From positions 3,315,551-3,379,550 of the forward strand of contig NZ_CP013126.1 of the NCBI RefSeq assembly GCF_001441165.1: a stretch of 64,000 nucleotides of DNA, written 5' to 3'. The notes beneath the pieces were generated by a model. The model saw only the letters and a list, made by a program, of their open reading frames with translations, had not been told where the DNA came from and ran no database searches. Shown here piece by piece: positions 7,693 through 16,635 of this stretch. How positions within the stretch are numbered: position 1 is the stretch's first letter; every line of letters begins with the position of its first letter. Source of the stretch: Acidipropionibacterium acidipropionici (lineage in GTDB: Bacteria; Actinomycetota; Actinomycetes; Propionibacteriales; Propionibacteriaceae). Both the position numbers and the translations under genes were made by a program.

Positions 7693-8763
7693 GTGTCCCG
7701 CAAGAAGTCACTGCACGAGGCCGCCGACCACACGGCCGCCTCGGTGAAGGAACAGAGGGCTCAGGCCCTGGAGAACGCCGCGGCCTATCTGAGCGCTGCT
7801 CAGGCCAAGGCCGCTCCTCTGGCCGCCCAGGCGGCCGAGAAGATCGGCCCCCTCGGCGAGGAGGCGCTCAAGGTCGGCGAACAGGCGTGGAAGCGCGGAT
7901 CGAAGGCGGTGGCCGAGGCTGGCGACCGGATCGCCCCGGCGATCAGCAGCGCCCGTGAGGTCGCCGAGAAGAAGGTCGGCCCCGCCATCCACCAAGCCTA
8001 TGACACCTTCCAGAAGGATGTCCTGCCGGAGATCGAGGAGAAGGCCGCCCAGGTCGCCTCCCATCCGGCCGTCGAGGAGGCCACCCGGCGCAGCCAGGCG
8101 GCCCTGGCCGCCCTCAAGGGACAGGTCGCCGACGTCGCGGACACCGCCCAGGACAAGGTCGAGGTCGCCGCGAAGAAGTCCCGCAAGGCCACCAAGAAGG
8201 CGAAGAAGGCTGCGAAGGCCGCCGCGAAGGACGCGAAGAAGACGGCTTCGAAGTCCACGGACCTGGTCGCCCCGAAGAAGCAGCACAAGGTCCTCAAGAC
8301 CCTTCTGGTCCTCGGCGGGCTCGCCGCGGCCGGAGCGGTTGCGGCCCGCAAGTTCCTCGGATCGGCCGATGACGGCTGGACGGCCCGCGAGCCCAGCGAG
8401 ACCTACTCCTGGACGCCCAAGGCCCCCGCCCCCGGGACCTCGCCGGCACCCGAGCCCGAAGCGGCGCCGGAGGCCCAGCCTGCCGCCGCGACTCCCGAGC
8501 CGGCGCAGTCCCCCGACTCCGCGGCGGCGGAGGCGACCATGACCGAGGAGGGCGGTCCGGCCCCCGAGGGTGCGGAGACCACGGCCACGGTGCCGTCCTA
8601 TGTCGGCGACAATCCGCCCGAGGGCTTCGTCATCAAGGGCAACGACCGCTCGAAGAAGTACCACGTGCCCGGCTCCGGCGGCTACGACCGCACCATCGCC
8701 GATGTGTGGTTCTCCTCGGAGGAGGACGCCCAGGCAGCTGGATTCACCAAAGCCTCGAGGTGA
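7693..8763 (+). CDS. Ala/Lys-rich helical membrane-anchored protein with sunset-type C-terminal domain
   Basis: A 356-aa protein of unknown function. Residues 1-155 are a heptad-like Ala/Glu/Lys helix resembling apolipoprotein or stress-related (LEA-like) helices. Residues about 155-195 are a histone-H1-like Lys/Ala tract. A single hydrophobic helix follows at about 200-217, then a Pro/Ala/Glu-rich acidic linker. The last 45 residues contain KYHVPGSGGYDRTIADVWF and the EEDAQAAGF block, which I recognise as the small actinobacterial sunset-type domain. GGAGGA precedes the GTG start. Topology is likely a basic cytoplasmic part and an external C-terminus. The histone-like tract could bind nucleic acid or anionic lipid; neither is shown. 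Confidence 0.85.
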   Translation: MSRKKSLHEAADHTAASVKEQRAQALENAAAYLSAAQAKAAPLAAQAAEKIGPLGEEALKVGEQAWKRGSKAVAEAGDRIAPAISSAREVAEKKVGPAIHQAYDTFQKDVLPEIEEKAAQVASHPAVEEATRRSQAALAALKGQVADVADTAQDKVEVAAKKSRKATKKAKKAAKAAAKDAKKTASKSTDLVAPKKQHKVLKTLLVLGGLAAAGAVAARKFLGSADDGWTAREPSETYSWTPKAPAPGTSPAPEPEAAPEAQPAAATPEPAQSPDSAAAEATMTEEGGPAPEGAETTATVPSYVGDNPPEGFVIKGNDRSKKYHVPGSGGYDRTIADVWFSSEEDAQAAGFTKASR

Positions 8764-8800
8764 TCGCAGGGGCGACTCCCCCCTCACCCGAACAGGCTCC

Positions 8801-8847
8801 GGCATGACGCGCGGGCCCGGTCATCGACCGGGCCCGCGCGTCATGCC
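8801..8847. terminator. Strong hairpin terminator
   Basis: A perfect 22-bp stem (8801-8822 with 8826-8847) closes a 3-nt loop, 37 bp after the stop of the helical membrane protein. There is no uridine run, as is common for actinobacterial terminators of high stability. Confidence 0.75.
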
Positions 8848-8985
8848 GTCCCCATGTCGGCACCAATTGCTGAGAGATTCCTCACACCTGTCACAAAGAG
8901 GCCTTCCAAAAGCACTTCATCTGGTTGATAGTGACCACATCACCGAGATGCGGCGCTCCGCCAAGAGGTCAAGGGAGGACCCTCG

Positions 8986-9501
8986 ATGACAACGCCAACC
9001 CGCTGTACGCCGTCCGGCCTGCCCCTGGAATGGGTCTGTGCACGGGAGTTCGCCGTTCATGTCCGTCACATTTCCAGCGCCTCCGGGGTCCCCTGGCGGG
9101 TCCTGGCTCTGCTGGCCGGGGTCTCCAGCAGGACGGTCGGGCGGCTGGTGGGCCGCGGCCGTCCGATGCGTCGGATCAGGGCCGTCGACGCGGAGCGCCT
9201 GCTCATGCTCACTCCACTGGCCATCAGCGCCGCCGAGCAGCAGTTCGTCGACCCCGTCAGCACGGTGCGCCGGGTCCGCGTCCTGCTGATGAACGGACAC
9301 TCGGTCAATGACGTCGCCGCATACCTCGGCGTGTCCCCCGGCGGCCTCGCCCGTCTGATCACCGAGCCCGAGCCGCGATGCACCGCGATGATGCGGGTCC
9401 GGGCGAGGGCGGCCTGCGAGGCCCACCATCTGTGGTGGGCCGACCAACCCGCCGAGCTCGGCGCCGACGAGCCGGACGTCCTGCCCGAATGCGCGGCCTG
9501 A
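8986..9501 (+). CDS. Small protein with two helix-turn-helix-like segments
   Basis: A 171-aa protein I cannot assign to a named family. Two HTH-like segments can be seen: about residues 32-56 (SGVPWRVLALLAGVSSRTVG) and about 104-126 (GHSVNDVAAYLGVSPGGLAR). Each has the small-residue turn and hydrophobic spacing of a winged-helix or Xre/Mar recognition unit. The C-terminus is acidic with a WW pair and few basic residues. A GGGAGGA Shine-Dalgarno sequence precedes the ATG. The stop codon is separated by one nucleotide from the start of a prepilin peptidase gene, so the two are cotranscribed. A DNA-binding role is inferred from the HTH pattern; no partner operon is visible. Confidence 0.7.
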   Translation: MTTPTRCTPSGLPLEWVCAREFAVHVRHISSASGVPWRVLALLAGVSSRTVGRLVGRGRPMRRIRAVDAERLLMLTPLAISAAEQQFVDPVSTVRRVRVLLMNGHSVNDVAAYLGVSPGGLARLITEPEPRCTAMMRVRARAACEAHHLWWADQPAELGADEPDVLPECAA

Positions 9502-9502
9502 G

Positions 9503-10183
9503 GTGTGGGCCGTCCTGGGTGCGGCGGTCTCCGCGGTGCTGGCCCTCGGACATCTCCTGGTGGCGGTGCCACGACTTGCCGAACCCTCAGCCGACGAGGT
9601 GGAGGGCGATGTGCTGGCCGTCAAGCCGCCCTACCGGGACCTGGCGACTCCCCGCAGGGCCACGGTGGTGACGGCGTTGGCCGCGGCGTGCGGGGCACTG
9701 TCGGTCCTGGCCCCCGGATGGGGACGCGGTGTGTGGTGGGTGTGGGCGGGATCGGTGCTCACCCTGGTCGCCGTCGATCAGGCGACGACCTTCCTGCCGC
9801 GTCGACTGTGGTACTGGTGTCTCGCCGAGTCGGTCCTGGCGCTCGCCGTCGGCGCCGTCATCGGGCACCCGCCCGCCGGGCTGCTGGCTCTGCCGGTTCT
9901 GGCCGTGGTGACGATGGTGCCGTTCTGGCTGCTCTGGAGGTCGGGCGGAGGGCTGGGATACGGCGACGTGAGGTTGGCCGGCGGGATGGGCCTGACCGGT
10001 GGCGTCCTCGGCACGGCGGGGTGGACGACGTCCCTCCTGGCCGCGGCCCTCGCCGGCGCGCTGCTGGCCCTGGGCATCGCGGCCCTGCGCAGGATCCGCC
10101 CCTCACCGTGGGGCCGGGTCTTCGCCTACGGTCCCGCGCTGTGGGTCGGCCCGTGGGCCGCCCTGACCCTCAACCTGCTGTGA
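9503..10183 (+). CDS. Type IV prepilin peptidase (A24 family), methylase-less
   Basis: A 226-aa polytopic membrane protein. The two catalytic aspartates of the A24 aspartyl protease family are in DQATTFLP and GYGDVRLAGGMGL, followed by the AYGPALWVGPWAAL closing helix. The N-terminal cytoplasmic methyltransferase cysteine domain of large PilD proteins is absent, as in TadV/FppA-type enzymes. Family members cleave the leader peptide of type IV or Flp pilins. The GTG start is one base after the upstream HTH gene. The 3' end overlaps the convergent trpD gene by 14 bp. No pilin gene lies in the window, so the substrate is elsewhere. Confidence 0.85.
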   Translation: MWAVLGAAVSAVLALGHLLVAVPRLAEPSADEVEGDVLAVKPPYRDLATPRRATVVTALAAACGALSVLAPGWGRGVWWVWAGSVLTLVAVDQATTFLPRRLWYWCLAESVLALAVGAVIGHPPAGLLALPVLAVVTMVPFWLLWRSGGGLGYGDVRLAGGMGLTGGVLGTAGWTTSLLAAALAGALLALGIAALRRIRPSPWGRVFAYGPALWVGPWAALTLNLL

Positions 10184-11216
10184 CCTCGATCCAGCGTGCC
10201 AGCTGCTCCCGGGCCTTCCCCGAGTCGATGGCCGCCGCGGCCCTGTCCAACCGCGGGGCGAGCTGATCGACCAGCGGCGCGTCGACGTCCGGCCCGTCAT
10301 AGGCCAGCAGTGCGGCGGCGGCGTTGAGCAGGACGATGTCGCGCACCGGGCCGGTCGCACCGTCCAGCACATCGCGGACCACCTGGGCGTTGTGGGCGGG
10401 GTCGCCGCCCACGAGATCATGCGGCTCGGCACGCGGGATGCCGAGATCGGCCGGGTCGAGGGAGGTCCGGACGCAGCGCCCCTCATTGAACAGCCAGATC
10501 TGGGAGTCGGTGGTCGTGGTGAGCTCGTCGAGCCCGTCACCGCCGTGGAAGACCAGCCCACGGGATCCCCGATCGGTCAGCACGCCGGCGACCAGCGGCG
10601 CCATTCTGGCATCGGCGATGCCGATCGCATCGGCCCGGGGCCGGGCCGGGTTGGTGAGGGGTCCTAGCAGGTTGAAGGTCGTCTGGATGCCGAGCTCCTT
10701 GCGGGCGGGGCCGGCGAATCGCAGCGAGGCGTGGTACAGCGGGGCGAAGAGGAAGACGATGTGGGCGGCGTCCAGCACGCCCGCCTGATCCTTCGGATCC
10801 AGGGACAGCTTGACGCCGAGGGCCTCGAGGCAGTCGGCGGTGCCGCAGGCCGAGCTGGCGGCGCGGTTGCCGTGCTTGACCACCCTGGCACCCGCCCCGG
10901 AGGCGACGATCGCGGCCATCGTGGAGATGTTGACCGTGTTGGCGCGGTCCCCTCCGGTGCCGACGATGTCGACGGTCTCCCGGTCGAGCTCCAGTGGGGT
11001 GGCGCGCCCGAGCATCCCCTCCGCGAGACCCGACAGCTCCTCGACCGTCTCCCCCTTGGCGCGCAGCGCCACCGCGAATCCCGCCACCTGGACGGCGCTC
11101 AGATCCCCGGACAGCACCTGATCCATCGCCCAGATGGAGCGCTCGCGGTCCAGATCGTGCCCGTTGACCAGATCGGTGAGGAGATCGGGCCATGTCTTCT
11201 GTGCGACCGGGGCCAC
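10170..11216 (-). CDS. trpD: Anthranilate phosphoribosyltransferase
   Basis: A 348-aa enzyme of tryptophan biosynthesis, transferring phosphoribose from PRPP to anthranilate. The glycine-rich PRPP loop VDIVGTGGD is at about residue 80. It is followed by [14 protein letters not shown], the [12 protein letters not shown] loop and the [12 protein letters not shown] block, all diagnostic. Length is normal for the family. The GTG at 11216 lies one base after the stop of the receiver-domain gene; the longer open frame is rejected because it overlaps that gene. The rest of the trp operon is not here. From memory the lone trpD beside ctaE-qcrCAB is the same arrangement as Rv2192c. Confidence 0.95.
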   Translation of the reverse strand: MAPVAQKTWPDLLTDLVNGHDLDRERSIWAMDQVLSGDLSAVQVAGFAVALRAKGETVEELSGLAEGMLGRATPLELDRETVDIVGTGGDRANTVNISTMAAIVASGAGARVVKHGNRAASSACGTADCLEALGVKLSLDPKDQAGVLDAAHIVFLFAPLYHASLRFAGPARKELGIQTTFNLLGPLTNPARPRADAIGIADARMAPLVAGVLTDRGSRGLVFHGGDGLDELTTTTDSQIWLFNEGRCVRTSLDPADLGIPRAEPHDLVGGDPAHNAQVVRDVLDGATGPVRDIVLLNAAAALLAYDGPDVDAPLVDQLAPRLDRAAAAIDSGKAREQLARWIEVTAG

Positions 11217-11217
11217 C

Positions 11218-11634
11218 TCACACCTCCGCGGCGGCACGGACCACACCGGCCACCACGCGGGGCAGCTCGACGGGATCGACCGGATGGGTGCTGATCGCGT
11301 CGGCTCGCGACCAGCTCGCCAGCCAGGCATCAGCCACCCTGGCGACCAGCAGCACGACCGGCGGGCAGTCGGAGACCTCGTCCTTGAGCTGATGGCACAG
11401 GCCCATGCCGCCCGAGGGGACGGCTTCGCCGTCAGCGATCACGACGTCGTAATTTCCGGAGTCGACGGCATGGATCGCGGCGGGCTGGGTGGCGACGTCG
11501 ACCACCTCGATCTCGGGGAGGTCGGGGGAGATCCGTCTACCCAGCGCGAGACGCACCTGCTCTCGGACCTGACGGTCGTCGGAGTACACGAGCACCTTGA
11601 GAGTGGGCCCGCCGCTGCTCTGGTCTTCAGTCAT
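11218..11634 (-). CDS. Degenerate response-regulator receiver-domain protein
   Basis: A 138-aa single-domain protein with a CheY-like fold pattern. It has beta-1 VLVYSDD (acidic pair kept), beta-3 [10 protein letters not shown] (candidate phosphorylated Asp) and beta-4 PPVVLLVAR. The usual Thr/Ser after beta-4 and the conserved Lys-Pro of beta-5 are missing; the last is HPVDP. It is therefore probably a pseudo-receiver or weakly phosphorylated. There is no output domain. An ATG at 11634 with an AAGGA-like sequence upstream is preferred over a longer frame. It is translationally coupled to trpD (1-bp gap). Its partner is unknown. Confidence 0.72.
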   Translation of the reverse strand: MTEDQSSGGPTLKVLVYSDDRQVREQVRLALGRRISPDLPEIEVVDVATQPAAIHAVDSGNYDVVIADGEAVPSGGMGLCHQLKDEVSDCPPVVLLVARVADAWLASWSRADAISTHPVDPVELPRVVAGVVRAAAEV

Positions 11635-11826
11635 CCCTCGTCCTTGTGGATCGTCGCTTCGCGCCGTGGGGCCCGTTCCGGCCCCCCTGACGGGCCTGAT
11701 CGAGGGCATGGTATGGCGGCCACCCGTCGATCGACCCGACATGCATTATCTCATCGGCCCCTTCGGGGTTCATCACCGGATCGACATTCGAATGCCGAAG
11801 AACATGACCAATCGCACATTTCCCGA

Positions 11827-11832
11827 CATAAT
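11827..11832 (+). promoter_or_regulatory. -10 box of ctaE-qcrCAB, probably leaderless
   Basis: CATAAT lies 6 nt before the GTG of ctaE in an AT-richer patch, and no Shine-Dalgarno sequence precedes that GTG. The layout suggests transcription starting at the start codon. The -35 region is weak (catgac, 17-18 bp upstream). Confidence 0.4.
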
Positions 11833-11838
11833 GAGCCC

Positions 11839-12534
11839 GTGGCCACTTCAGCGAAGACGTCAGAGCGACCGTCAGGTGCCATCCACCCGATCGCCCCCTC
11901 CCGACTCAAGGCTCCCTCCGGGCGCCCTGACCTTCTCCCGATGGGCGTGTGGATCTGGCTGGCGAGCGAACTCATGTTCTTCGCGGCCCTGTTCGCCGCG
12001 TACTTCATGATCCGTCAGGTGACCAGCGACAAGGCGGCCGCGGGGGCGCAGACCCTGTGGCAGTCGGAGTCGGCGCATCTCGACATCCCGTACGCGGCCG
12101 TGAACACCCTGATCCTGGTGCTCTCCTCGGTCACCTGTCAGATGGGTGTGCACGCCGCCGAGCACGGCCGGGTGCGTCGCACCAAGGGCCTGGCGGCCGT
12201 CACCGCCTGGGGGATGCGGGAGTGGTACACCCTCACCTTCGTGATGGGCACCGTCTTCATCGCCGGGCAGGCGCTCGAGTACGCGAACCTGGTCAGCGAG
12301 GGCCACACCATGCAGTCCAGCGTGTTCTTCTCGCTGTTCTTCATCGCCACCGGGTTCCACGGACTCCACGTGACCGGCGGCCTGGTGGCCTTCCTGTTCA
12401 CCCTCGGCCGCACTTATCTGGCGCGCCGTTTCACCCATGAGCAGGCGGTCACGGCGATGGTGGTGTCCTACTACTGGCACTTCGTCGACGTGGTGTGGAT
12501 CATCCTGTTCTCGGTCATCTACATCATCCGGTGA
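11839..12534 (+). CDS. ctaE: Cytochrome c oxidase subunit III
   Basis: A 231-aa membrane subunit of the aa3-type terminal oxidase. Five hydrophobic segments are visible, including the [20 protein letters not shown] start typical of actinobacterial Cta[11 protein letters not shown] and the final [14 protein letters not shown] helix. The GTG at 11839 is the only start that fits. It leads the ctaE-qcrC-qcrA-qcrB operon, so subunit III is made with the bc1-type complex rather than with subunits I, II and IV (encoded about 6 kb away on the other strand). This split is the conserved actinobacterial arrangement. Confidence 0.96.
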   Translation: MATSAKTSERPSGAIHPIAPSRLKAPSGRPDLLPMGVWIWLASELMFFAALFAAYFMIRQVTSDKAAAGAQTLWQSESAHLDIPYAAVNTLILVLSSVTCQMGVHAAEHGRVRRTKGLAAVTAWGMREWYTLTFVMGTVFIAGQALEYANLVSEGHTMQSSVFFSLFFIATGFHGLHVTGGLVAFLFTLGRTYLARRFTHEQAVTAMVVSYYWHFVDVVWIILFSVIYIIR

Positions 12535-12592
12535 TCAATCGGACGAGCGCGGGGACGCCGGCCCGGCAACTACCAGAAGAAAGGTCGATCCA

Positions 12593-13396
12593 GTGAGGTT
12601 CCTCTCCATGAGACGGCGGCATCCGGCGGCGAAGCCGCTGATGCTGCTGCTGGCCCTCGTTCTGGTGGGTTGTGTCTACGCCCTCGTCAGCCCCGCGGCG
12701 TCGAGCACCGCGGATACCAACGTCTCGAGCCAGGCCGCCGCGGGCAAGGCCATCTTCGAGACCAACTGCTCCTCCTGCCATGGGATGAACGGGGAGGGCA
12801 CCACCCAGGGGCCCACCCTGGCCGGTGTGGGCGCCGCCTCGGTCGATTTCCAGATGGGTACCGGCCGTATGCCGATGGCCCGGCCGGAGGCCCAGGCCCC
12901 GGCGAAGCGCACGAACTTCACCGATGAGGAGATCGCCCAGGTCGCGGCCTATGTCGCCTCACTGGCCCCCGGCCCCTCCGTCCCCGACGCCGAGCAGTAC
13001 ACCGGCAAGGGTCTGAGCGCCGAGGAGATCGCCCGCGGCGGAGAGCTCTTCCGCACCAACTGCTCGGCCTGCCACGCCATCGACGGCCGTGGCGGCGCAC
13101 TGCCGAACGGCTCCTACGCACCCTCCCTGGTGAAGACCTCGGACAAGCACATCTACGAGGCGCTGCGCACCGGCCCGCAGCAGATGCCGGTCTTCTCCAA
13201 GTCCGCGCTGACCGATGACGACGTCAAGGAGATCATCGCCTACCTCAGCAGCGTCCACTCCCAGCCCAACGACGGCGGCTTCTCCCTCGGCGGTCTCGGA
13301 CCGATCTCGGAGGGCCTGTGGGCATGGATCATCGGCATCGGCACATGCGTGCTGGTGGCCTTCTGGCTGGCGAAGAAGGGAGCCCGGGCGCGATGA
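12593..13396 (+). CDS. qcrC: Diheme cytochrome c subunit of the bcc complex
   Basis: A 267-aa membrane-anchored cytochrome cc. An N-terminal signal-anchor helix (about residues 15-33) is followed by two cytochrome c domains with CSSCH (Cys about 59) and CSACH (Cys about 157), and by a C-terminal transmembrane helix. In actinobacteria this diheme subunit replaces soluble cytochrome c and passes electrons straight to the aa3 oxidase. The GTG at 12593 has AAAGG upstream; an in-frame ATG at 12608 is an alternative start. The 3' end overlaps qcrA by 4 bp (ATGA). Confidence 0.96.
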   Translation: MRFLSMRRRHPAAKPLMLLLALVLVGCVYALVSPAASSTADTNVSSQAAAGKAIFETNCSSCHGMNGEGTTQGPTLAGVGAASVDFQMGTGRMPMARPEAQAPAKRTNFTDEEIAQVAAYVASLAPGPSVPDAEQYTGKGLSAEEIARGGELFRTNCSACHAIDGRGGALPNGSYAPSLVKTSDKHIYEALRTGPQQMPVFSKSALTDDDVKEIIAYLSSVHSQPNDGGFSLGGLGPISEGLWAWIIGIGTCVLVAFWLAKKGARAR

Positions 13397-14442
13397 GCAC
13401 CGATCAGAGGAACAATCAGCAGCCGGTCGCCGATCCGGGCCTCGAGCCCTACGTCGAGCGGTACTCCGACGCGGATCCGGCGGCCGGGCGCCGCGTCTAC
13501 CACCAGATCCTGACGCTCTTCGGGCTGGTCCCGGTCCTGGCCGTCGCCTTCGTGGTGCTGTACTTCGCGGTTCCGCGCGACATGGTGGTGAAGTTCGGCC
13601 CGCTGCACGCCAACGCCCTCCATATCGCTCTGGGCGCGACGGCCGGCTTCGCAATCCTCTTCATCGGTCTGGGATCGATCCACTGGGCCAAGCAGGTCAT
13701 GGGCGACCATGAGATCGCCGAGGAGCGTCACCCCGCCAATTCCAGCGACGAGGATCGCGCGGAGATGGCGAGGGTCTGGAAGCAGGGCGCCGAGGAGTCG
13801 GGGCTGAGGCGTCGCAAGCTGATCGGTTTCGCGGCCGCGGGCGCGATCGGGGCCCTGGCGCTGCCGGCGGTCGTGAGCCTCGCCGACCTGGGGCCCAAGC
13901 CCGGCAAGGGGATGCGCAGGGCCACCATCGAGCGCACCATCTGGGCCGAGGGCACCCGGCTGGTCAACGACGTCACCTATGCGCCGATCAAGGCCTCCGA
14001 GATGGAGATCGGCCAGCTCGTCAATGCCGAGCCCGAGACCATCAAGGACCTGCACGACGCGGACTTCCAGCGGGAGAAGGCCAAGTCGGCGATCATCATC
14101 GTCCGGATGGATCCGGACTCCATCAAGATCCCCGACTCGCGGAAGGACTGGCAGGTCGGCGGCATCCTCTCCTACTCCAAGATCTGCACCCACGTCGGCT
14201 GCCCGATCAGCCTGTGGGAGCAGCAGACCCACCATCTGCTGTGTCCCTGCCATCAGTCGACCTTCGACCTGGGCGATTCCGGTGTCGTGGTCTTCGGGCC
14301 CGCGGCCCGCTCCCTGCCCCAGCTGCCGATCACGGTCGACAAGGACGGCTACCTGGTGGCGCGCAGCGACTTCACCGTTCCGGTGGGGCCCAGCTACTTC
14401 GAGCGCGATTCGCGCCACGATTACAAGAAGGGTGACAACTGA
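13393..14442 (+). CDS. qcrA: Rieske iron-sulfur subunit of the bcc complex
   Basis: A 349-aa protein. Three N-terminal transmembrane helices (about residues 38-62, 78-104 and 140-162) are the actinobacterial form; other bacteria have one. The C-terminal Rieske domain has CTHVGCP and CPCHQS, the Cys/His ligands of the 2Fe-2S cluster, and a GPAARSLPQLPI loop. It oxidises menaquinol and passes electrons to QcrC. The ATG overlaps the qcrC stop, and the stop shares one base with the qcrB start, so the three subunits are tightly coupled. Confidence 0.96.
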   Translation: MSTDQRNNQQPVADPGLEPYVERYSDADPAAGRRVYHQILTLFGLVPVLAVAFVVLYFAVPRDMVVKFGPLHANALHIALGATAGFAILFIGLGSIHWAKQVMGDHEIAEERHPANSSDEDRAEMARVWKQGAEESGLRRRKLIGFAAAGAIGALALPAVVSLADLGPKPGKGMRRATIERTIWAEGTRLVNDVTYAPIKASEMEIGQLVNAEPETIKDLHDADFQREKAKSAIIIVRMDPDSIKIPDSRKDWQVGGILSYSKICTHVGCPISLWEQQTHHLLCPCHQSTFDLGDSGVVVFGPAARSLPQLPITVDKDGYLVARSDFTVPVGPSYFERDSRHDYKKGDN

Positions 14443-16178
14443 TGGCCCGCCCAACCGGAACCGCAGACACCTCACCCGCCGTCGAGTCCCAGGTGCCCGA
14501 CGACGCCGCCCCCAAGAAGTCCTCCTCGGGCCCGCTCATCTGGGCCGATGACCGGCTGGGGCTGGCGAAGCTGGGCAAGGCGGGGCTGCGCAAGGTCTTC
14601 CCGGACCACTGGTCCTTCCTGCTCGGCGAGATCGCGCTGTACTCCTTCATCGTGCTGCTCATCACCGGCGTCTTCCTCACCATCTGGTTCAAGCCGTCGA
14701 TGGCCGAGATCGACTACCAGGGCTCCTACCAGCTGCTGCGCGGCGTGCCCATGTCGGAGGCCTTCGCCTCCACCCTCGACATCTCCTTCGACATCCGCGG
14801 CGGACTGCTGGTCCGCCAGATACATCACTGGGCCGCCCTGCTCTTCGTGGCTGCCGCCATGTTCCACATGCTCCGGGTGTTCTTCACCGGCGCCTTCCGC
14901 AAGCCCCGCGAGATCAACTGGCTGATCGGCGTCGGCCTGTTCATGATGGCGATGATCGAGGGCTTCGCCGGATACTCGCTGCCCGACGATCTGCTGTCGG
15001 GCACCGGCCTGAGGTTCGCCGACGGCCTGATGCGATCCATCCCGCTGATCGGCACCTGGGTGGAGTTCTTCGTCTTCAACGGAGAGTTCCCGGGAACCGC
15101 CATCGTGCCGCGCCTCTACATGGTCCACATCCTGCTGGTGCCGGCACTGCTGCTCGGCCTGATCGCGGCACACATCTCGCTGGTCGTCTACCACAAGCAC
15201 ACCCAGTACCCGGGGCCCGGGCACACCGAGAAGAATGTGGTGGGCTACCCCATGTTCCCGGTGTACATGGCCAAGGCCGGCGGCTTCTTCTTCGTGGTCT
15301 TCGGGGTCATCACCCTGATGGCCACCTTCATGCAGATCAACCCGGTGTGGAAGTACGGCCCCTACAACCCGGCACAGGTGACCGCCGGCTCCCAGCCCGA
15401 CTGGTACATGGGCTGGCTCGAGGGTGCGGTGCGCATCATGCCGAACTGGGAGTGGCACATCGGCCACACCACCTGGAGCTGGAACATCTTCCTGCCCGGC
15501 GTCGGGCTGATGGGGATCCTCGCCGTCATCCTCGTGGCGTGGCCCTTCGTGGAGCGCTGGATCACCGGTGACACCGCCGAGCATCACATCCTGGACCGTC
15601 CCCGCAATGTGCCGACCCGCACCGCCCTGGGCGTCGCGGCGATGACCGGATACGCCATGTTCCAGCTGGCCGGCGGCAATGACATCATCGCCACCCACTT
15701 CCACCTGTCCCTCAACGCCATCACCTACTTCATGCGGGCGGCCGTCTTCGTCGCCCCGGTGATCGCCTACCACATCACCAAGCGCATCTGCGTGAGCCTC
15801 CAGAGGGCCGACCTGGAACGTCTGGAGCACGGATCTCCCTCCGGTGAGATCGTGCGCAGCCCCGACGGCGGCTTCGTCGAGAAGCACGAGCCCCTCAGCC
15901 AGGAGGAGGCCTGGCGGCTCACCCAGCACAAGGAGTACCCGGTTCTGGACGCCACGGTCACCGGCGATGAGGGCATTCCTGTGCGCGGCGGGGTATCGCG
16001 GCGCCGGGCCCGGCTGCTGCGCTGGTTCGTCGGTTCCAACGTGGCCAAGCCGACCGCCGACCAGATCAAGGGTGCCGACGGGCATCGGTCGGTCGAGGGC
16101 GCCGAGGCCCGCCCGGAGGTCGAGTCCTCCCGGTCCGAGGACGCCGGCGCCGAGGAGCGGACGCCCATCGGTCACTGA
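14442..16178 (+). CDS. qcrB: Cytochrome b subunit of the bcc complex
   Basis: A 578-aa polytopic protein. Heme b ligands appear as paired histidines in RQIHHWAALLFVA and FHMLRVFF (helix B) and in MVHILLVPALLL and AAHISLVVYHKH (helix D). It holds both quinone sites and pumps charge with QcrA and QcrC. A roughly 100-residue hydrophilic C-terminal tail follows the last helix, a feature of actinobacterial QcrB. The ATG overlaps the qcrA stop by 1 bp. The gene converges with an alkyltransferase-like gene. Confidence 0.96.
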   Translation: MARPTGTADTSPAVESQVPDDAAPKKSSSGPLIWADDRLGLAKLGKAGLRKVFPDHWSFLLGEIALYSFIVLLITGVFLTIWFKPSMAEIDYQGSYQLLRGVPMSEAFASTLDISFDIRGGLLVRQIHHWAALLFVAAAMFHMLRVFFTGAFRKPREINWLIGVGLFMMAMIEGFAGYSLPDDLLSGTGLRFADGLMRSIPLIGTWVEFFVFNGEFPGTAIVPRLYMVHILLVPALLLGLIAAHISLVVYHKHTQYPGPGHTEKNVVGYPMFPVYMAKAGGFFFVVFGVITLMATFMQINPVWKYGPYNPAQVTAGSQPDWYMGWLEGAVRIMPNWEWHIGHTTWSWNIFLPGVGLMGILAVILVAWPFVERWITGDTAEHHILDRPRNVPTRTALGVAAMTGYAMFQLAGGNDIIATHFHLSLNAITYFMRAAVFVAPVIAYHITKRICVSLQRADLERLEHGSPSGEIVRSPDGGFVEKHEPLSQEEAWRLTQHKEYPVLDATVTGDEGIPVRGGVSRRRARLLRWFVGSNVAKPTADQIKGADGHRSVEGAEARPEVESSRSEDAGAEERTPIGH

Positions 16179-16208
16179 CCCGTCTCACGCAGGAGGGGCT
16201 CCACCGTG

Positions 16209-16568
16209 CTACCGCGTCCCGTCGCCCGCGGCGGCCAGCTCGCCGCGGTACCGCTCGCCCAGAGCCGCCAGGTCGGCACGGGCGACCGACATGCGGCAGG
16301 CGGTGCCCGCCGCGTTGCGGCGGGTGCCCTCCTCGGCCCAGTGCGGTGCGGCCCGCCCGAGGAGCGCCGAGGGCAGGTGCCCCGAGGCGTTGACGACCCG
16401 CCACCAGCACACATCGTGGCCGTGACGGGCCATGATCCGTCCGACCATCCTCGCCGTGGTGCCCACCAGTTCGGCGAGGTCGCCGTAGCTCACGACCCGG
16501 CCCCGGGGCACCAGGTCCGCGGCCAGCAGGACCCGGTCGATGAGTTCCTCGCCGTCCACACGCCCCAT
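16209..16568 (-). CDS. Alkyltransferase-like (ATL) DNA-binding protein
   Basis: A 119-aa protein with the DNA-binding half of O6-alkylguanine-DNA alkyltransferase: VPRGRVVSYGDLAELVGTTARMVGRIM. In true MGMT the active-site motif PCHRV follows; here it is CWWRVVNASGHLP, lacking the acceptor Cys. ATL proteins bind O6-alkylguanine lesions and hand them to nucleotide excision repair. The ATG at 16568 is the start closest to the conserved region, though without a strong ribosome-binding site. It lies between qcrB (convergent) and the divergent guaB1 gene. Confidence 0.85.
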   Translation of the reverse strand: MGRVDGEELIDRVLLAADLVPRGRVVSYGDLAELVGTTARMVGRIMARHGHDVCWWRVVNASGHLPSALLGRAAPHWAEEGTRRNAAGTACRMSVARADLAALGERYRGELAAAGDGTR

Positions 16569-16635
16569 TCTGCCCGCCGGTGATCCCGGTGGTCCGAGGC
16601 CCGAGATCTTGGCCCGGCATGAGATCATGAGGTAC

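Noticed and set aside
10170-11330. Longer trpD start at 11330
   Set aside because: It would overlap the receiver gene by more than 100 bp and adds a basic, unconserved segment.
13318-13392. Upstream in-frame extension of qcrA
   Set aside because: It lies within the qcrC C-terminus; the ATG at 13393 in the ATGA overlap is the normal coupled start.
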